A DNA stretch of 64,000 nt from Smithellaceae bacterium (GTDB lineage Bacteria; Desulfobacterota; Syntrophia; Syntrophales; Smithellaceae): contig JAUYFM010000038.1 of assembly GCA_030690945.1 (NCBI GenBank), positions 1-64,000 on the forward strand. Direction: 5' to 3'. Position numbers and translations under genes: made by a program. The notes beneath the pieces were generated by a model that was not told where the DNA came from, made no database searches, and saw nothing but the letters and a program-made list of their open reading frames with translations. Below are positions 52,071 through 61,484 of this stretch, piece after piece; the first letter of the stretch is position 1; each line of letters starts with the position of its first letter.

Positions 52071-52991
52071 TCAGCAAGAGAGGGAACGCGCAACATCTGC
52101 GCCTTCCCTCTCTTGTATTACCTCTGCTTTTGCCGCGTGATAAGAACTGCGTACCAGCGGGCCTGATTCGACGTATTGAAAACCTTTTGAATAAGCGATT
52201 TCCTTGAATTCGGCAAATTCATCGGGATGATAATATTTGGCCACTGGCCAGTGTTTGAGAGTCGGCTGCTGATACTGCCCGATGGTCAGGCGCGCACAAG
52301 ATGCGGCTGCCAGATCATCCATCAGTCGCAGGACATCTTCTTTTTGTTCTCCAAAGCCCACCATAAAACCGCTTTTGGAAACAATCGGCGTTGCAGCTAT
52401 TCGAGAAAGCAATTGAAGAGAAAGATGATAATTGCCTTGCGGGCGTAACTTGCCAAACAGCGTTTCCGCCACTTCCATGTTGTGGTTGATCACATCGGGT
52501 ATGGCGGCAATCAACTTTTCCAGCGCCTTTTGATTGCCCTGAAAATCGGGAATCAGGACTTCGATTTTACAATTCGGTACCGATTGACGCAGTTGAGTGA
52601 TACAGTCGGCAAAGACTTGTGCCCCTCCGTCCGGCAAATCATCGCGCGTCACGGATGTAATGACCACATAGTTCAGGTTCATTATTTTCATTGCGGTAAT
52701 GAGGTGCTCAATTTCCTTTTTATCAACCGGCGCAGGCTGGCCGTGCGCAACATGGCAGTAAAGGCAATGGCGTGTGCAGATATTGCCGAGCATTAAAAAA
52801 GTGGCCGTGCCGCTTTCGAAACACTCGGCCATGTTGGGACAGGCCGCCTCCTGGCAGACGGTATGCAATTGAAGACCGGAAAGCGTTGATCGAATTTGAC
52901 GGCACTGATCGGCATATGGCGGGCGCACTTTAAGCCAGGGAGGCTTACGCAGGAGTTGAAATCGCTCATGCTGTTGATCATTTAGATTCAT
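52071..52991 (-). CDS. lipA: Lipoyl synthase
   Basis: 306 residues of the radical SAM lipoyl synthase family. It has the auxiliary cluster CQEAACPNMAEC, the radical SAM cluster CTRHCLYC and the C-terminal RSSYHA. It inserts sulfur into octanoyl groups, here most obviously on GcvH in the same operon, and follows gcvPB by one base. Its last 15 codons overlap a strong hairpin that terminates asd. Confidence 0.95.
   Translation of the reverse strand: MNLNDQQHERFQLLRKPPWLKVRPPYADQCRQIRSTLSGLQLHTVCQEAACPNMAECFESGTATFLMLGNICTRHCLYCHVAHGQPAPVDKKEIEHLITAMKIMNLNYVVITSVTRDDLPDGGAQVFADCITQLRQSVPNCKIEVLIPDFQGNQKALEKLIAAIPDVINHNMEVAETLFGKLRPQGNYHLSLQLLSRIAATPIVSKSGFMVGFGEQKEDVLRLMDDLAAASCARLTIGQYQQPTLKHWPVAKYYHPDEFAEFKEIAYSKGFQYVESGPLVRSSYHAAKAEVIQEREGADVARSLSC
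52075..52115 (+). terminator. asd terminator hairpin nested in the lipA 3' coding end
   Basis: Perfect 12-bp arms CAAGAGAGGGAA (52075-52086) and TTCCCTCTCTTG (52104-52115), with an inner GCGC/GCGC stem. It begins 9 bp after the asd stop on the plus strand, while on the minus strand it encodes the last residues of LipA. Confidence 0.75.
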
Positions 52992-54434
52992 TTAAGGTTT
53001 TTTCCAGCAAACATCCGGTTTACGGGCGGCCAGGACTTCGTCAAGGCGGCTCACGGGTGTGGAAAGCGGTGCGTCTTTCACCCGTTGTGGATTTTCTTTG
53101 GCTTCTTGGGCAATGGCAATCATAGCGTCGCAGAAAGCGTCCAGCGTCTCTTTACTTTCCGTCTCGGTCGGTTCAATCATGATGGCTTCCGGAACAATGA
53201 GCGGAAAATAAATGGTCGGCGGGTGATAACCGAAATCGATGAGCCTCTTGGCGATGTCGCTGGTATGCACGCCGCTTTGGGCAACTTGTCTATTGCCGGA
53301 AAAGACGCACTCGTGCATGCAGACGCGGTCGTAAGGCAGATCATAATAGGGTTTTAATTTTTCCTTGATGTAATTGGCGTTGAGCACTGCCATTTCGGTG
53401 GCACGCGTTAAGCCTTCTGTGCCCAGTGAACGGATGTAGGTGTAGGCTTTTACGATCACGTTGAAGTTGCCGTAAAAGGCGCGCACGCGGCCAATTGTGT
53501 CGGGGAAACTCGCAGACCAGCTATACGTTGGATCATTTTTAACAATGCGGGGCACCGGTAGATAATTAACCAGTGCTTCACTTACACCCACCGGGCCGCT
53601 GCCGGGGCCGCCGCCGCCATGCGGCGTGGCAAAAGTTTTATGTAAATTAAGTTGAATAACGTCAAAGCCCAAATCGCCGGGTCTGGTCTTGCCTAGAAAG
53701 GCGTTGGCGTTGGCGCCGTCGCCGTAGAGCAGGCCGCCCTTGCTGTGAACAATTTGCGCGACTTGTTCGATGTTGCGTTCAAAAAGGCCCAGTGTATTGG
53801 GATTGGTGAGCATCAGCCCTGCGACATCTTCAGTCATTAAAGAGTTAAGATGTTCGATATCCACGCCGCCTTCAGCATTGGAACGCAGAGTGATGGTATC
53901 GAAACCACAAAGCGCGCCGGAGGCCGGATTGGTGCCGTGGGCGGTATCCGGGATCAGGATGATGGGACGTTTCTGTCCCTTCGATTCAAAATATTTCTTG
54001 ATCATCATGACGCCGGTGAGTTCGCCGTGTGCGCCGGCCGCGGGTTGCAGTGTGAATTCCGCCATGCCGAAAATGCTACTCAAAAGCTTCTGCATGTCAT
54101 ACATCAGTTGCAGATTGCCTTGGGCAAATTCGTCTGAAGCATTGGGATGCAATCCGGTGAAGCCCGGCAGGGCTGCAACATTTTCATTAATCTTGGGATT
54201 GTATTTCATGGTGCAGGAACCCAGCGGATAAAATCCGAGATCGACGCCGAAGTTGCGGCGCGATAAATTGGTGTAATGCCGCACCAGATCTATTTCCGCC
54301 ACTTCCGGCAAATCCAGATCATCCCGCAGATATTGCCTGCCGATGACATCCTCGATATTGACGACCGGCACATCGCTTGCGGAGACATCCGCCGTGCTGC
54401 GTCCCGGTTTGCTTAGTTCAAAAATGAGTTCCAT
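52992..54434 (-). CDS. gcvPB: Glycine dehydrogenase (decarboxylating) subunit 2
   Basis: 481 residues, the C-terminal half of the P protein. The PLP lysine lies in [36 protein letters not shown] near the N-terminus is the family signature. It decarboxylates glycine with GcvPA and loads GcvH. AAGGAA precedes ATG 54434; the longer reading to 54506 runs into repeat C and is not coding. Confidence 0.95.
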   Translation of the reverse strand: MELIFELSKPGRSTADVSASDVPVVNIEDVIGRQYLRDDLDLPEVAEIDLVRHYTNLSRRNFGVDLGFYPLGSCTMKYNPKINENVAALPGFTGLHPNASDEFAQGNLQLMYDMQKLLSSIFGMAEFTLQPAAGAHGELTGVMMIKKYFESKGQKRPIILIPDTAHGTNPASGALCGFDTITLRSNAEGGVDIEHLNSLMTEDVAGLMLTNPNTLGLFERNIEQVAQIVHSKGGLLYGDGANANAFLGKTRPGDLGFDVIQLNLHKTFATPHGGGGPGSGPVGVSEALVNYLPVPRIVKNDPTYSWSASFPDTIGRVRAFYGNFNVIVKAYTYIRSLGTEGLTRATEMAVLNANYIKEKLKPYYDLPYDRVCMHECVFSGNRQVAQSGVHTSDIAKRLIDFGYHPPTIYFPLIVPEAIMIEPTETESKETLDAFCDAMIAIAQEAKENPQRVKDAPLSTPVSRLDEVLAARKPDVCWKKP

Positions 54435-54455
54435 AAGTGAATTCCTTGTTTCGAT

Positions 54456-54509
54456 GTAGTGCGGGTCTTCAGACCCGCTTGTATCGGCGAACCTGAAGGT
54501 TCGCACTAC
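54456..54509. repeat. Dispersed palindromic repeat, family C, copy 2
   Basis: Outer stem GTAGTGCG/CGCACTAC encloses CGGGTCT-TC-AGACCCG and CGAACCT-GA-AGGTTCG hairpins. It lies inside the glycine operon between gcvPA and gcvPB, so it is transcribed. Confidence 0.82.
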
Positions 54510-54543
54510 GGCGATTATCTTTTAACGACGCTGTTTAACTGTG

Positions 54544-55869
54544 CTATTTGATTATCTCTACCACACGATCCATATCGTCCTTGGAAAGCATTTCTGTTGC
54601 GCAAAAGAGCAGTGTGTTATCCAGTTCCGGATAATCTTTTTGTAAATCATAAGCGCCGATGATTCCTTCCGCCCGCAGCTTCGCATTGACGGCTCGGGCA
54701 TTGGGGCAGCGCAAGGCAAATTCGTTATAAACGGGGGCGGAAAAGACTTCTTTCCAACCCTCAAGTTGTAAAAGTTTATTTTTTAAATATTGCGTTTTGT
54801 AAATATTGAGAGCAGCCAGCTTGCCTAGATTTTTTCCAAGTGCCGCCAGATAAACGCCTGCAGCCAGCGCGCAAAGTGCTTCGTTGGAGCAGATGTTGGA
54901 CGTGGCTTTCTCCCGGCGGATGTGCTGCTCGCGGGTTTGCAAGGTCAGTACAAATCCCCGTTTACCGTTTTTATCAACTGTCGCGCCGGCGAGCCGTCCG
55001 GGAATACGGCGCAGAAATTTTTCGCGTGCGGCGAAAACACCCAGATAAGGGCCGCCGTAATTGAGCGGATTGCCAAAGCTCTGTCCTTCGCCCACAACAA
55101 AATCCGCGCCACAAGCTCCCGCTGGCTTCAGAATGCCCAGGGAGGTGCCGTCGGTAAAACCGGCAATAAGCAATGCACCGCAGGCGTGCGCCGCATCCGC
55201 CATCGGCGCTATGTCTTCAATACATCCGAAAAAATTCGGGCTTTGCACGACAATCGCCGCAACGCTGTCATCCAATGCGCGCTGCATTGCAGCAACATCC
55301 AATTGGCCGTTAGCAACATATGGTATTTCCGATATGGTATAACCGTTAGCCCAGCAATAGGTTTGTAAAACCTGCCGGTATTGAGGATGTACCGACCGGG
55401 CGACAACAATCCGTGAACGATTGGATGTCTTGGCGCACAACACCGCCGCTTCCGCCATTGCCGATGCCCCGTCATACATGGAGGCGTTGGCAATTTCCGT
55501 CCCGGTGAGATGGGCAATCATGGTCTGGTATTCGTAAATAGCCTGCAAAACACCCTGGCTGATTTCCGCCTGGTATGGTGTATAGGCGGTGTAAAATTCG
55601 GCGCGTCCCACGATGTGGCCGACAACCGCCGGAATAAAATGAGCATAAGCGCCCGCACCGGTCAAGGTGACTCGCGGCATGATATTTTTCCGGCTCATGG
55701 CCTGCATCAGCCCGAGCGTTTCCTGCTCGGATAAGGAAGCGGGCATATCGGGCATTTGCTTTAAGCGAAATTTTTGCGGAATATCAGCAAACAGCTCTTC
55801 GATGCTTCCTACGCCGATTGCTTCCTGCATTTGAGCAATATCGTCAGATGTGTGCGGGCAATAGTCCAT
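54544..55869 (-). CDS. gcvPA: Glycine dehydrogenase (decarboxylating) subunit 1
   Basis: 441 residues, the N-terminal half of the two-subunit P protein. Features include NIMPRVTLTGAGAYAHFIPA, YTAYTPYQAEISQGVLQAIY, YQTMIAHLTG and VVGEGQSFGNPLNYGGPYLG. It works with GcvPB (109 bp downstream, after repeat C) in PLP-dependent glycine decarboxylation. Its ATG is separated from the gcvH stop by 2 bp. Confidence 0.95.
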   Translation of the reverse strand: MDYCPHTSDDIAQMQEAIGVGSIEELFADIPQKFRLKQMPDMPASLSEQETLGLMQAMSRKNIMPRVTLTGAGAYAHFIPAVVGHIVGRAEFYTAYTPYQAEISQGVLQAIYEYQTMIAHLTGTEIANASMYDGASAMAEAAVLCAKTSNRSRIVVARSVHPQYRQVLQTYCWANGYTISEIPYVANGQLDVAAMQRALDDSVAAIVVQSPNFFGCIEDIAPMADAAHACGALLIAGFTDGTSLGILKPAGACGADFVVGEGQSFGNPLNYGGPYLGVFAAREKFLRRIPGRLAGATVDKNGKRGFVLTLQTREQHIRREKATSNICSNEALCALAAGVYLAALGKNLGKLAALNIYKTQYLKNKLLQLEGWKEVFSAPVYNEFALRCPNARAVNAKLRAEGIIGAYDLQKDYPELDNTLLFCATEMLSKDDMDRVVEIIK

Positions 55870-55871
55870 AT

Positions 55872-56270
55872 TTAGTGTTTTTCCTCTTTGATCAGAGCGT
55901 CATAATCGGCGGCGTTAAGAAGTAATTTCAGCTCGGCGGCATTTTCCAGTTTCAATTTTGCAATCCAGCCTTCGCCGAAGGCGTTCTGGTTGATGAGCTC
56001 CGGTGTTTCTTCCAGCGTTTTGTTGACGTCGATGATTTCGCCGCTGACCGGCGCGTAAACATCGGATACGGATTTGACGGATTCGACAACGGCCATCGGG
56101 TCGCCCTGCGCCAACTTTTTGCCAACCGGGGGCAGTTCCACAAATACAATATCCGTCAGCATTTCCTGAGCATAATCGGTAATGCCGACCACAGCCGTGC
56201 CGTCGCCATTGTCTTTGACCCATTCATGATCTTTGGAATATAATCTGTCGGTGGGATTTGATTTAGACAT
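55872..56270 (-). CDS. gcvH: Glycine cleavage system H protein
   Basis: 132 residues. The lipoyl-lysine is in VVESVKSVSDVYAPVSGE; VGITDYAQEMLTDIVFVELP precedes it. It carries the aminomethyl group between P and T proteins; the lipoyl group is made by LipA and reoxidised by dihydrolipoyl dehydrogenase. The 105-bp gap to gcvT contains a small hairpin. Confidence 0.96.
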   Translation of the reverse strand: MSKSNPTDRLYSKDHEWVKDNGDGTAVVGITDYAQEMLTDIVFVELPPVGKKLAQGDPMAVVESVKSVSDVYAPVSGEIIDVNKTLEETPELINQNAFGEGWIAKLKLENAAELKLLLNAADYDALIKEEKH

Positions 56271-56313
56271 TACGATTCTCCTTAGTGACTTATTTTTGCC
56301 TTTTATAGAAAGG

Positions 56314-56331
56314 GCCCGGCATGCGCCGGGC
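56314..56331. terminator. Short GC hairpin between gcvT and gcvH
   Basis: GCCCGGC-ATGC-GCCGGGC, with no T-run. More likely an RNA-processing or pausing hairpin inside the operon than a terminator. Confidence 0.4.
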
Positions 56332-56375
56332 TGACGCCTTCGATGTTATTGCCCGCATAACATTTCCTTCACATT

Positions 56376-57470
56376 TCATTGTCTTTGTCGCTTATAGAAA
56401 GGGAGCTTAACCACTATGGCCGGGCTTACTGTGTCGCGGATGGCAATGGATATTTTCGTATCCGGAGCAGCAAATTCAATATCAACAAAAGCCAGACCAA
56501 TCGCTTTGTTTAATGTCGGGGAAAATGTGCCGGATGTAACCTCGCCGATTTCTCTGGAGTCGCTCATGACTTTATAGCCATGGCGCGCAATGCCCCGGCC
56601 GGTCATCACGAGTCCGACCAGTTTTTTCTGAATGCCGTAATCTCGAATCGTCGCCAGTGCTGCTTTCCCTGCAAAATCCTTATTCCAGTCCACAAGCCAG
56701 CTGTAAGGCACTTCCAACGGGCTGATGTCTTCCGTAATATCCTGGCCGTTGAGCATCATCCCCGCCTCCAGGCGCAAGGTATCCCGGGCGCCCAGTCCCG
56801 CCGGTTTCAAACCGTTTGCTGCGCCCGCCGCCATCAATTTATCCCAGATAACACCAATTTCCCCTGCGGCAGCATAAATCTCAAAGCCGTCTTCACCGGT
56901 ATATCCGCTGCGGGAAATGAGCGCCGGGATGCCCGCCACCTTCGATTCGACAAAAGAATAGAAGTGGATGTTTTTCAAATCAGTGTCAGTCATGGACTGC
57001 AATATCGCTTCGGCGCATGGCCCCTGCAAGTCCAGCTTGCCGGTTTTGTCGCTGATATCCGAAAGCTTGCAGTCGAACCTTTTATTGTCGAGGATGGAGC
57101 TTATCCGTTGGAAATCGGACTCGCGGGGTGTAGCGTTGGTCACCAGCATGTAGAAATCTTCAGCCATTTTATACACGGTTAAATCATCGATGATACCGCC
57201 TTTGTCGTTGAGCAAGGCGGAGAGCTTGATCTGACCGATTTTTTGCCCCGAAATATCCCGGGTCAGGGCAACCTGGAGCAGATTAAGCGCCTGCGGACCT
57301 TTAACTTCAATTTCTCCCATGTGGCATATATCAAACAGCGTTGCCTGGGCGCGGGTTGTGCTATGTTCATCGATCACGCTCGTATATTGCACGGGCATGG
57401 CCCAACCGCCGAAATCAATAATTTTAGCTTTCAGGTCAACATGTTTTTCATATAAAGGTGTTTTTTTCAT
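56376..57470 (-). CDS. gcvT: Glycine cleavage system T protein (aminomethyltransferase)
   Basis: 364 residues. TPLYEKHVDLKAKIIDFGGW, MPVQYTSVIDEH, FDICHMGEIEVKGPQ and ISRSGYTGEDGFEIY are characteristic of GcvT. It moves the methylene group to tetrahydrofolate and releases ammonia. It is the second gene of the minus-strand operon, 31 bp after def. No glycine riboswitch is visible upstream. Confidence 0.95.
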   Translation of the reverse strand: MKKTPLYEKHVDLKAKIIDFGGWAMPVQYTSVIDEHSTTRAQATLFDICHMGEIEVKGPQALNLLQVALTRDISGQKIGQIKLSALLNDKGGIIDDLTVYKMAEDFYMLVTNATPRESDFQRISSILDNKRFDCKLSDISDKTGKLDLQGPCAEAILQSMTDTDLKNIHFYSFVESKVAGIPALISRSGYTGEDGFEIYAAAGEIGVIWDKLMAAGAANGLKPAGLGARDTLRLEAGMMLNGQDITEDISPLEVPYSWLVDWNKDFAGKAALATIRDYGIQKKLVGLVMTGRGIARHGYKVMSDSREIGEVTSGTFSPTLNKAIGLAFVDIEFAAPDTKISIAIRDTVSPAIVVKLPFYKRQRQ

Positions 57471-57501
57471 GGGTGATACCCGATCCTAAATTGATTGTTG
57501 A

Positions 57502-58062
57502 CTATTTGAAAAGTTTATCAATTAAAGCCTGCTTGTTTTTCGGGTAATAAAGATTGCCCTCATAATCCACGATGAGCATGCCGTCGAGATGATCGATTTC
57601 ATGCTGCACGACCCGGGCGGTAAAGTCAAGATACCGCTTGCTGATCTTTTCGCCTTTTTCGTTTAAGGCGCGGACTTTAATTTCCGGAAAGCGGCTGACT
57701 TCAATTTGAATGTCCGGGCAGGAGAGGCACCCTTCCGTCGCCATTACTTTTTCGCCGCGTGACTGAGTAATGCGCGGATTGACCAGCACGTCATAATCAT
57801 CCGGGCTCATTTTTTTCTTCGTCTTGTTCTCCACGGTTTTATTGCGGAAAATAATTATTCTTTTGTTGATGCCGACTTGCGGCCCGGCGAGCCCCGAGGC
57901 GTCATCGCGACAGGTAAAGGAATCAATAAGCGCCTGAATTTCTGCCTGCGCTTCCTTGTCCAGCGGTGTTTTTAATTCATCTGACTTTTTCCTCAGAACG
58001 GATGCGTCAGCTTCGTTGACACCTTCATCATTCCAAAGGGTTAAGACTCTTTTTGGGGCCAT
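57502..58062 (-). CDS. def: Peptide deformylase
   Basis: 186 residues if the ATG at 58062 is used. Motifs: GLAGPQVG (I), EGCLSCP (II) and QHEIDHLDG (III), whose cysteine and two histidines hold the metal. It removes formyl groups from new proteins. A longer reading to 58149 would overlap the promoter at 58093-58121. It heads the minus-strand operon with the glycine cleavage genes. Confidence 0.92.
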   Translation of the reverse strand: MAPKRVLTLWNDEGVNEADASVLRKKSDELKTPLDKEAQAEIQALIDSFTCRDDASGLAGPQVGINKRIIIFRNKTVENKTKKKMSPDDYDVLVNPRITQSRGEKVMATEGCLSCPDIQIEVSRFPEIKVRALNEKGEKISKRYLDFTARVVQHEIDHLDGMLIVDYEGNLYYPKNKQALIDKLFK

Positions 58063-58092
58063 ATATTGCACCGGTTTAATTATTTTATTTGG

Positions 58093-58121
58093 CCTATAAC
58101 ACCTATCGAGTGTTATTTCAA
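58093..58121 (-). promoter_or_regulatory. Promoter of the def-gcv operon with a palindrome in the spacer
   Basis: On the minus strand: -35 TTGAAA (58121-58116), a 17-bp spacer and -10 TATAGG (58098-58093). The inverted repeat ATAACAC-CTATCGA-GTGTTAT (58096-58116) fills the spacer and could be an operator. Confidence 0.5.
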
Positions 58122-58206
58122 GTAAACGAAGCTTGCAAATTACTTCCATCTTTTGTTAAACAGATCATCCATTATTCTTAATACCAGGAAAGATTGGAAA
58201 TGCGTT

Positions 58207-59466
58207 GTGATTAATCAAATAGTTACCAATACAGCCAGGAGGCAGTTTGCCCTCGCTTTGAATTTTGAAGACGGCATGGCTCCCGATTTGCCTGCCTGCA
58301 CTGACGAAAAACAGCGCCTGCTCTACATTCATATTCCTTTTTGCGAAGAACTTTGTCCTTATTGCTCTTTTCACCGCATCCGTTTTGAAGAAGGCCTGAC
58401 CCGAAAATATTTTGCCGCCCTGCGCCGGGAAATGGCGCTGTATCGCGAAAAAGGTTATCGATTTTCCGGCGTTTATGTCGGTGGCGGCACACCAACTGTC
58501 TTGATGGACGAATTGTCGGAGACCCTGCACCTTGCCCGCAAGATGTTTCCCATCACCTCCATTTCGGTGGAGACCAATCCGAATCATCTGACGGATGCAA
58601 ATATCGCCATACTGCAGCAGGCCGGTGTCAACCGGCTCTCCGTCGGGGTGCAAACGTTCAATGATGATTTATTAAAAAAATTGGCACGTTACGACAAATA
58701 CGGCTCCGGTGAACTGATTGCCGAACGCCTCCGGCAGACCATGGGGTCGTTTGATACCGTCAACGCCGACATGATTTTCAACTTCCCCGAACAAACCGAA
58801 CAAATGCTCGAGGCTGATCTGGCAATTTTGCTGAAACTGAACATGGAGCAAATCACCTTCTATCCCCTAATGGTTTCCACACTCACACAGCGCCTGATGA
58901 AGGAAACCCTGGGCGATGTCAATTTCCGCCGGGAAAAATATTTTTTCAAGCTGATACTCCGCCGTCTGGAGTCACAGTATGACTCCTCATCAGCCTGGTG
59001 TTTTTCCAGGAAAAAAGCCGCCAAATCGCTGATTGATGAATACGTCGTTGATTTTGACGAATACGCGGGCCTGGGCAGCGGCGCTATCGGTTATCTCAGC
59101 GGTGTGTGCTACGCCAATACCTTTGATATCGGACAATACATCGCCAATTTGACGCAAGGCAAACTGCCGCTTCAGGCCGCGCGCAAATTTGATCTGCCCG
59201 ATCAGATGCGGTACGATTTTCTGATGAAGCTGTTCAGCACGCGACTGAATGTCAATGATCTGGAAAAAAAATATGATGGCAGGTTTTTTAAAACTTTATG
59301 GAAGGAAATGGTCGCCTTCACGCTGGCCGGATCGTTTCGTTACTTTTCCCCCAATCTTCATTTGACGCCGCACGGACGCTATTTGTGGGTGATTATGATG
59401 CGGGAATTTTTTATTGCGGTGAACAATTTTCGCGATTACTGCCGTAAACAGGCCGGCTTGATCTAA
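58207..59466 (+). CDS. HemW/HemN-like radical SAM protein
   Basis: About 419 residues. The radical SAM cluster CEELCPYC (in the YIHIPFCEELCPYCSFHR region) is followed by VYVGGGTPTVL, ISVETNPNHLT and RLSVGVQTFNDDLLKKL, all typical of the coproporphyrinogen oxidase-like family. It has the C-terminal HemN-like domain. Members act as heme chaperones (HemW), oxidases or in heme degradation; this one cannot be assigned further. I chose the GTG at 58207 with GGAAA upstream; earlier in-frame starts up to 58153 are possible. Confidence 0.75.
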   Translation: MINQIVTNTARRQFALALNFEDGMAPDLPACTDEKQRLLYIHIPFCEELCPYCSFHRIRFEEGLTRKYFAALRREMALYREKGYRFSGVYVGGGTPTVLMDELSETLHLARKMFPITSISVETNPNHLTDANIAILQQAGVNRLSVGVQTFNDDLLKKLARYDKYGSGELIAERLRQTMGSFDTVNADMIFNFPEQTEQMLEADLAILLKLNMEQITFYPLMVSTLTQRLMKETLGDVNFRREKYFFKLILRRLESQYDSSSAWCFSRKKAAKSLIDEYVVDFDEYAGLGSGAIGYLSGVCYANTFDIGQYIANLTQGKLPLQAARKFDLPDQMRYDFLMKLFSTRLNVNDLEKKYDGRFFKTLWKEMVAFTLAGSFRYFSPNLHLTPHGRYLWVIMMREFFIAVNNFRDYCRKQAGLI

Positions 59467-59489
59467 CTGACTGGGAAACGGAGAGGATT

Positions 59490-60905
59490 ATGGACGACAA
59501 AAGAAAAGAACTGCTGCGGGGCCTTCCGAAAATTGACGAAGTCATTGGGCTTCTGGAAAAAAAAGGCATTGATGAGAAAGCTTCGCGGGAAATCGTCCTC
59601 ACGACCTGCCGCGACGTTGTACAGAAACTGCGGGATAGCATCCTGGCTGCTCAAGGCAAGCAATTACCGGCGCTTTCAACAGATGCGGCGTCGGCCGCCC
59701 GCAACGTCGAGGCGATCATTGACGATCTATATCATTACAAGTTGAAACGTCTGGTCAACGCCACCGGCGTGATTCTGCACACTAACCTGGGACGAGCGCC
59801 TCTTTGTCCCGAAGCACTCGATAGAATTATCGACGTAGCACGTGGTTATTCCAATCTGGAGTTTGATCTGGAACGTGGCGAACGCGGGCTGCGTTACGAC
59901 CACGTGAGTCGGTTGATCTGCGCGCTCACCGGAGCGGAAGATGCCTTGATTGTCAACAACAACGCAGCAGCCGTCTTGCTTACGCTCAATACACTGGCGG
60001 ATCGCAAAGAAGCAATCGTCTCGCGCGGCGAACTGATCGAAATCGGCGGCGAGTTTCGCATTCCGGACGTTATGACCAAAAGCAATTCCATCCTGCGCGA
60101 AGTGGGGACAACCAACCGCACGCGCCTTGCCGATTACGAAAAAGCCATCGGTCCCAATACCGGCGTGATTTTAAAAGTGCACACCAGCAATTACCGGATT
60201 GTCGGATTTACCGAAGAAGCTGAACTTCCGCAGTTAGTGGCGTTGGGGAAACATCATGGCATTCCTGTGTTCGATGATCTGGGCAGTGGCTGCCTGATTG
60301 ATCTTGCGGCTCATGGCCTGCAACACGAACCGACCGTGCGCGACGTATTGGCCTCGGGTGTTGATGTGGTGACGTTCAGCGGCGACAAGCTTCTGGGCGG
60401 ACCGCAGGCGGGTATCATTGTCGGCAACAAAGATATCGTGGCCCGCATCAAAAAAAATCCGCTCAACCGTGCGCTGCGGATTGACAAATTCACGCTGGCC
60501 GCGCTGGAAGCCACGTTAATGCACTATCTCACGCCGGAGGATGCTCCCCGGAAATTGCGCTCGCTCAAAGCGCTGACCGAGCAGCTCCGCGATGTCAAGA
60601 AGCGGGCACGCAAGCTGATCAACAAGCTCAAGAGAACGAACATCCCCGACCTGACTTTTGAACTGCGCGAAGACGTAGCCGCCGCCGGCGGCGGGTCGTT
60701 ACCCACGGAGAACATTCCCACGATCGTCGTCACGATTAAATCCGCAAAAATACCATCAAGCCGGATGGAGGCTAAACTTCGCCACGCAGCTGTGCCCATC
60801 ATCGTCCGGGTGGATGAAGATCAAATTCTTTTAGATATGCGCACTGTGGCCGAAGATGAATTTGGCTTTATTGTAGATGCCCTGCGTCAAATATCAGCCA
60901 ATTAA
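59490..60905 (+). CDS. selA: L-seryl-tRNA(Sec) selenium transferase
   Basis: 471 residues. RLVNATGVILHTNLGRAPLC, NLEFDLERGERG and NNNAAAVLLTLNTLA mark the family; the PLP lysine is in FSGDKLLGGPQAGIIVG. It converts Ser-tRNA(Sec) to Sec-tRNA(Sec), so the organism should make selenoproteins. selB, selC and selD are not in the window. GGAGAGG lies before the ATG. Confidence 0.95.
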   Translation: MDDKRKELLRGLPKIDEVIGLLEKKGIDEKASREIVLTTCRDVVQKLRDSILAAQGKQLPALSTDAASAARNVEAIIDDLYHYKLKRLVNATGVILHTNLGRAPLCPEALDRIIDVARGYSNLEFDLERGERGLRYDHVSRLICALTGAEDALIVNNNAAAVLLTLNTLADRKEAIVSRGELIEIGGEFRIPDVMTKSNSILREVGTTNRTRLADYEKAIGPNTGVILKVHTSNYRIVGFTEEAELPQLVALGKHHGIPVFDDLGSGCLIDLAAHGLQHEPTVRDVLASGVDVVTFSGDKLLGGPQAGIIVGNKDIVARIKKNPLNRALRIDKFTLAALEATLMHYLTPEDAPRKLRSLKALTEQLRDVKKRARKLINKLKRTNIPDLTFELREDVAAAGGGSLPTENIPTIVVTIKSAKIPSSRMEAKLRHAAVPIIVRVDEDQILLDMRTVAEDEFGFIVDALRQISAN

Positions 60906-60910
60906 CAGAT

Positions 60911-60927
60911 ACCTCCTGTCAGGAGGT
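60911..60927 (+). terminator. Hairpin after selA
   Basis: ACCTCCT-GTC-AGGAGGT, 7-bp perfect arms, 5 bp after the selA stop, followed by TTTGCTGTCT. A second, GGGGAC-TT-GTCCCC, follows at 60953-60966. Confidence 0.5.
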
Positions 60928-60959
60928 TTGCTGTCTCATCTGGAAAGGGCAGGGGACTT

Positions 60960-61005
60960 GTCCCCCGCTACCCTAAAGGGCACGCGTGGCGGGAGTGAGG
61001 GGGTG
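60960..61005 (+). repeat. Left arm of inverted repeat around the DUF559 remnant
   Basis: Begins TCCCCCGCTACCCTAAAGGG and runs to GGGGGTG. It is nearly the reverse complement of 61407-61453 (a few mismatches). Confidence 0.85.
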
Positions 61006-61036
61006 TTGTCCCCCTCTGGAGGGGGTAGGGGGAGGC

Positions 61037-61465
61037 ATGAAAAAAGACAACTTATGCGGTTACAATAAATCCCTTCAACCTTTTGCCAATAAACTTCGTA
61101 AAGAGATGACAAAAGCGGAAGCATGTTTGTGGAAATATGTTTTACGCGCCAGGCAGATTCAAGGTTATCAATTTCGAAGATAATGGCCGGTGTTGAATTA
61201 TATTGCCGACTTCATGTGCAAAGAGTTTCGTTTAGTGATAGAGGTTGACGGAGTAACCCATGACTTGAAGTCGGAGAAAGACAAACGCAGGACGGATGAT
61301 CTTCGGCGCGCAGGTTTTCGTGTCTGTAGGTTTACCGATGAAGAAGTGTTGACAAATATTCATAGTGTTGCCAAGGAGATTGAAAAGATTATAACAAACA
61401 TTGGACCACCCCCTGCACCCCCGCCACGCGTGCCCTTTAGGGTAGCGGGGGACAACCAACCGTAG
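61037..61465 (+). pseudogene. DUF559 (Vsr/endonuclease-like) protein interrupted by an in-frame TAA
   Basis: The frame from ATG 61037 gives KSLQPFANKLRKEMTKAEAC, LWKYVLRARQIQGYQFRR, TAA at 61181-61183 (codon 49), then in the same frame WPVLNYIADFMCKEFRLVIE-VDGVTHD and RTDDLRRAGFRVCRFTDEEV. This is the DUF559 pattern (family QFRRQ-P-G-YIVDFVC). The expected codons at the break are CAA-CGG, so two C-to-T changes explain TAA-TGG. The last about 18 codons read into the right inverted repeat. Confidence 0.85.
61407..61453 (-). repeat. Right arm of inverted repeat around the DUF559 remnant
   Basis: CACCCCCTGCACCCCCGCCA through GTAGCGGGGGAC pairs with the left arm at 60960-61005. Confidence 0.85.
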
Positions 61466-61484
61466 CGATAGAGGTAGTAATATT

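Noticed and set aside
56290-56400. Short duplicated words (TTATAGAAAGGG) at the gcvT end
   Set aside because: Too short to call a repeat family; may be chance or a small local duplication.
56271-58150. Glycine riboswitch upstream of the gcv genes
   Set aside because: The gaps are 31 bp (def to gcvT) and about 105 bp (gcvT to gcvH), and no tandem aptamer pattern is visible in the def leader.
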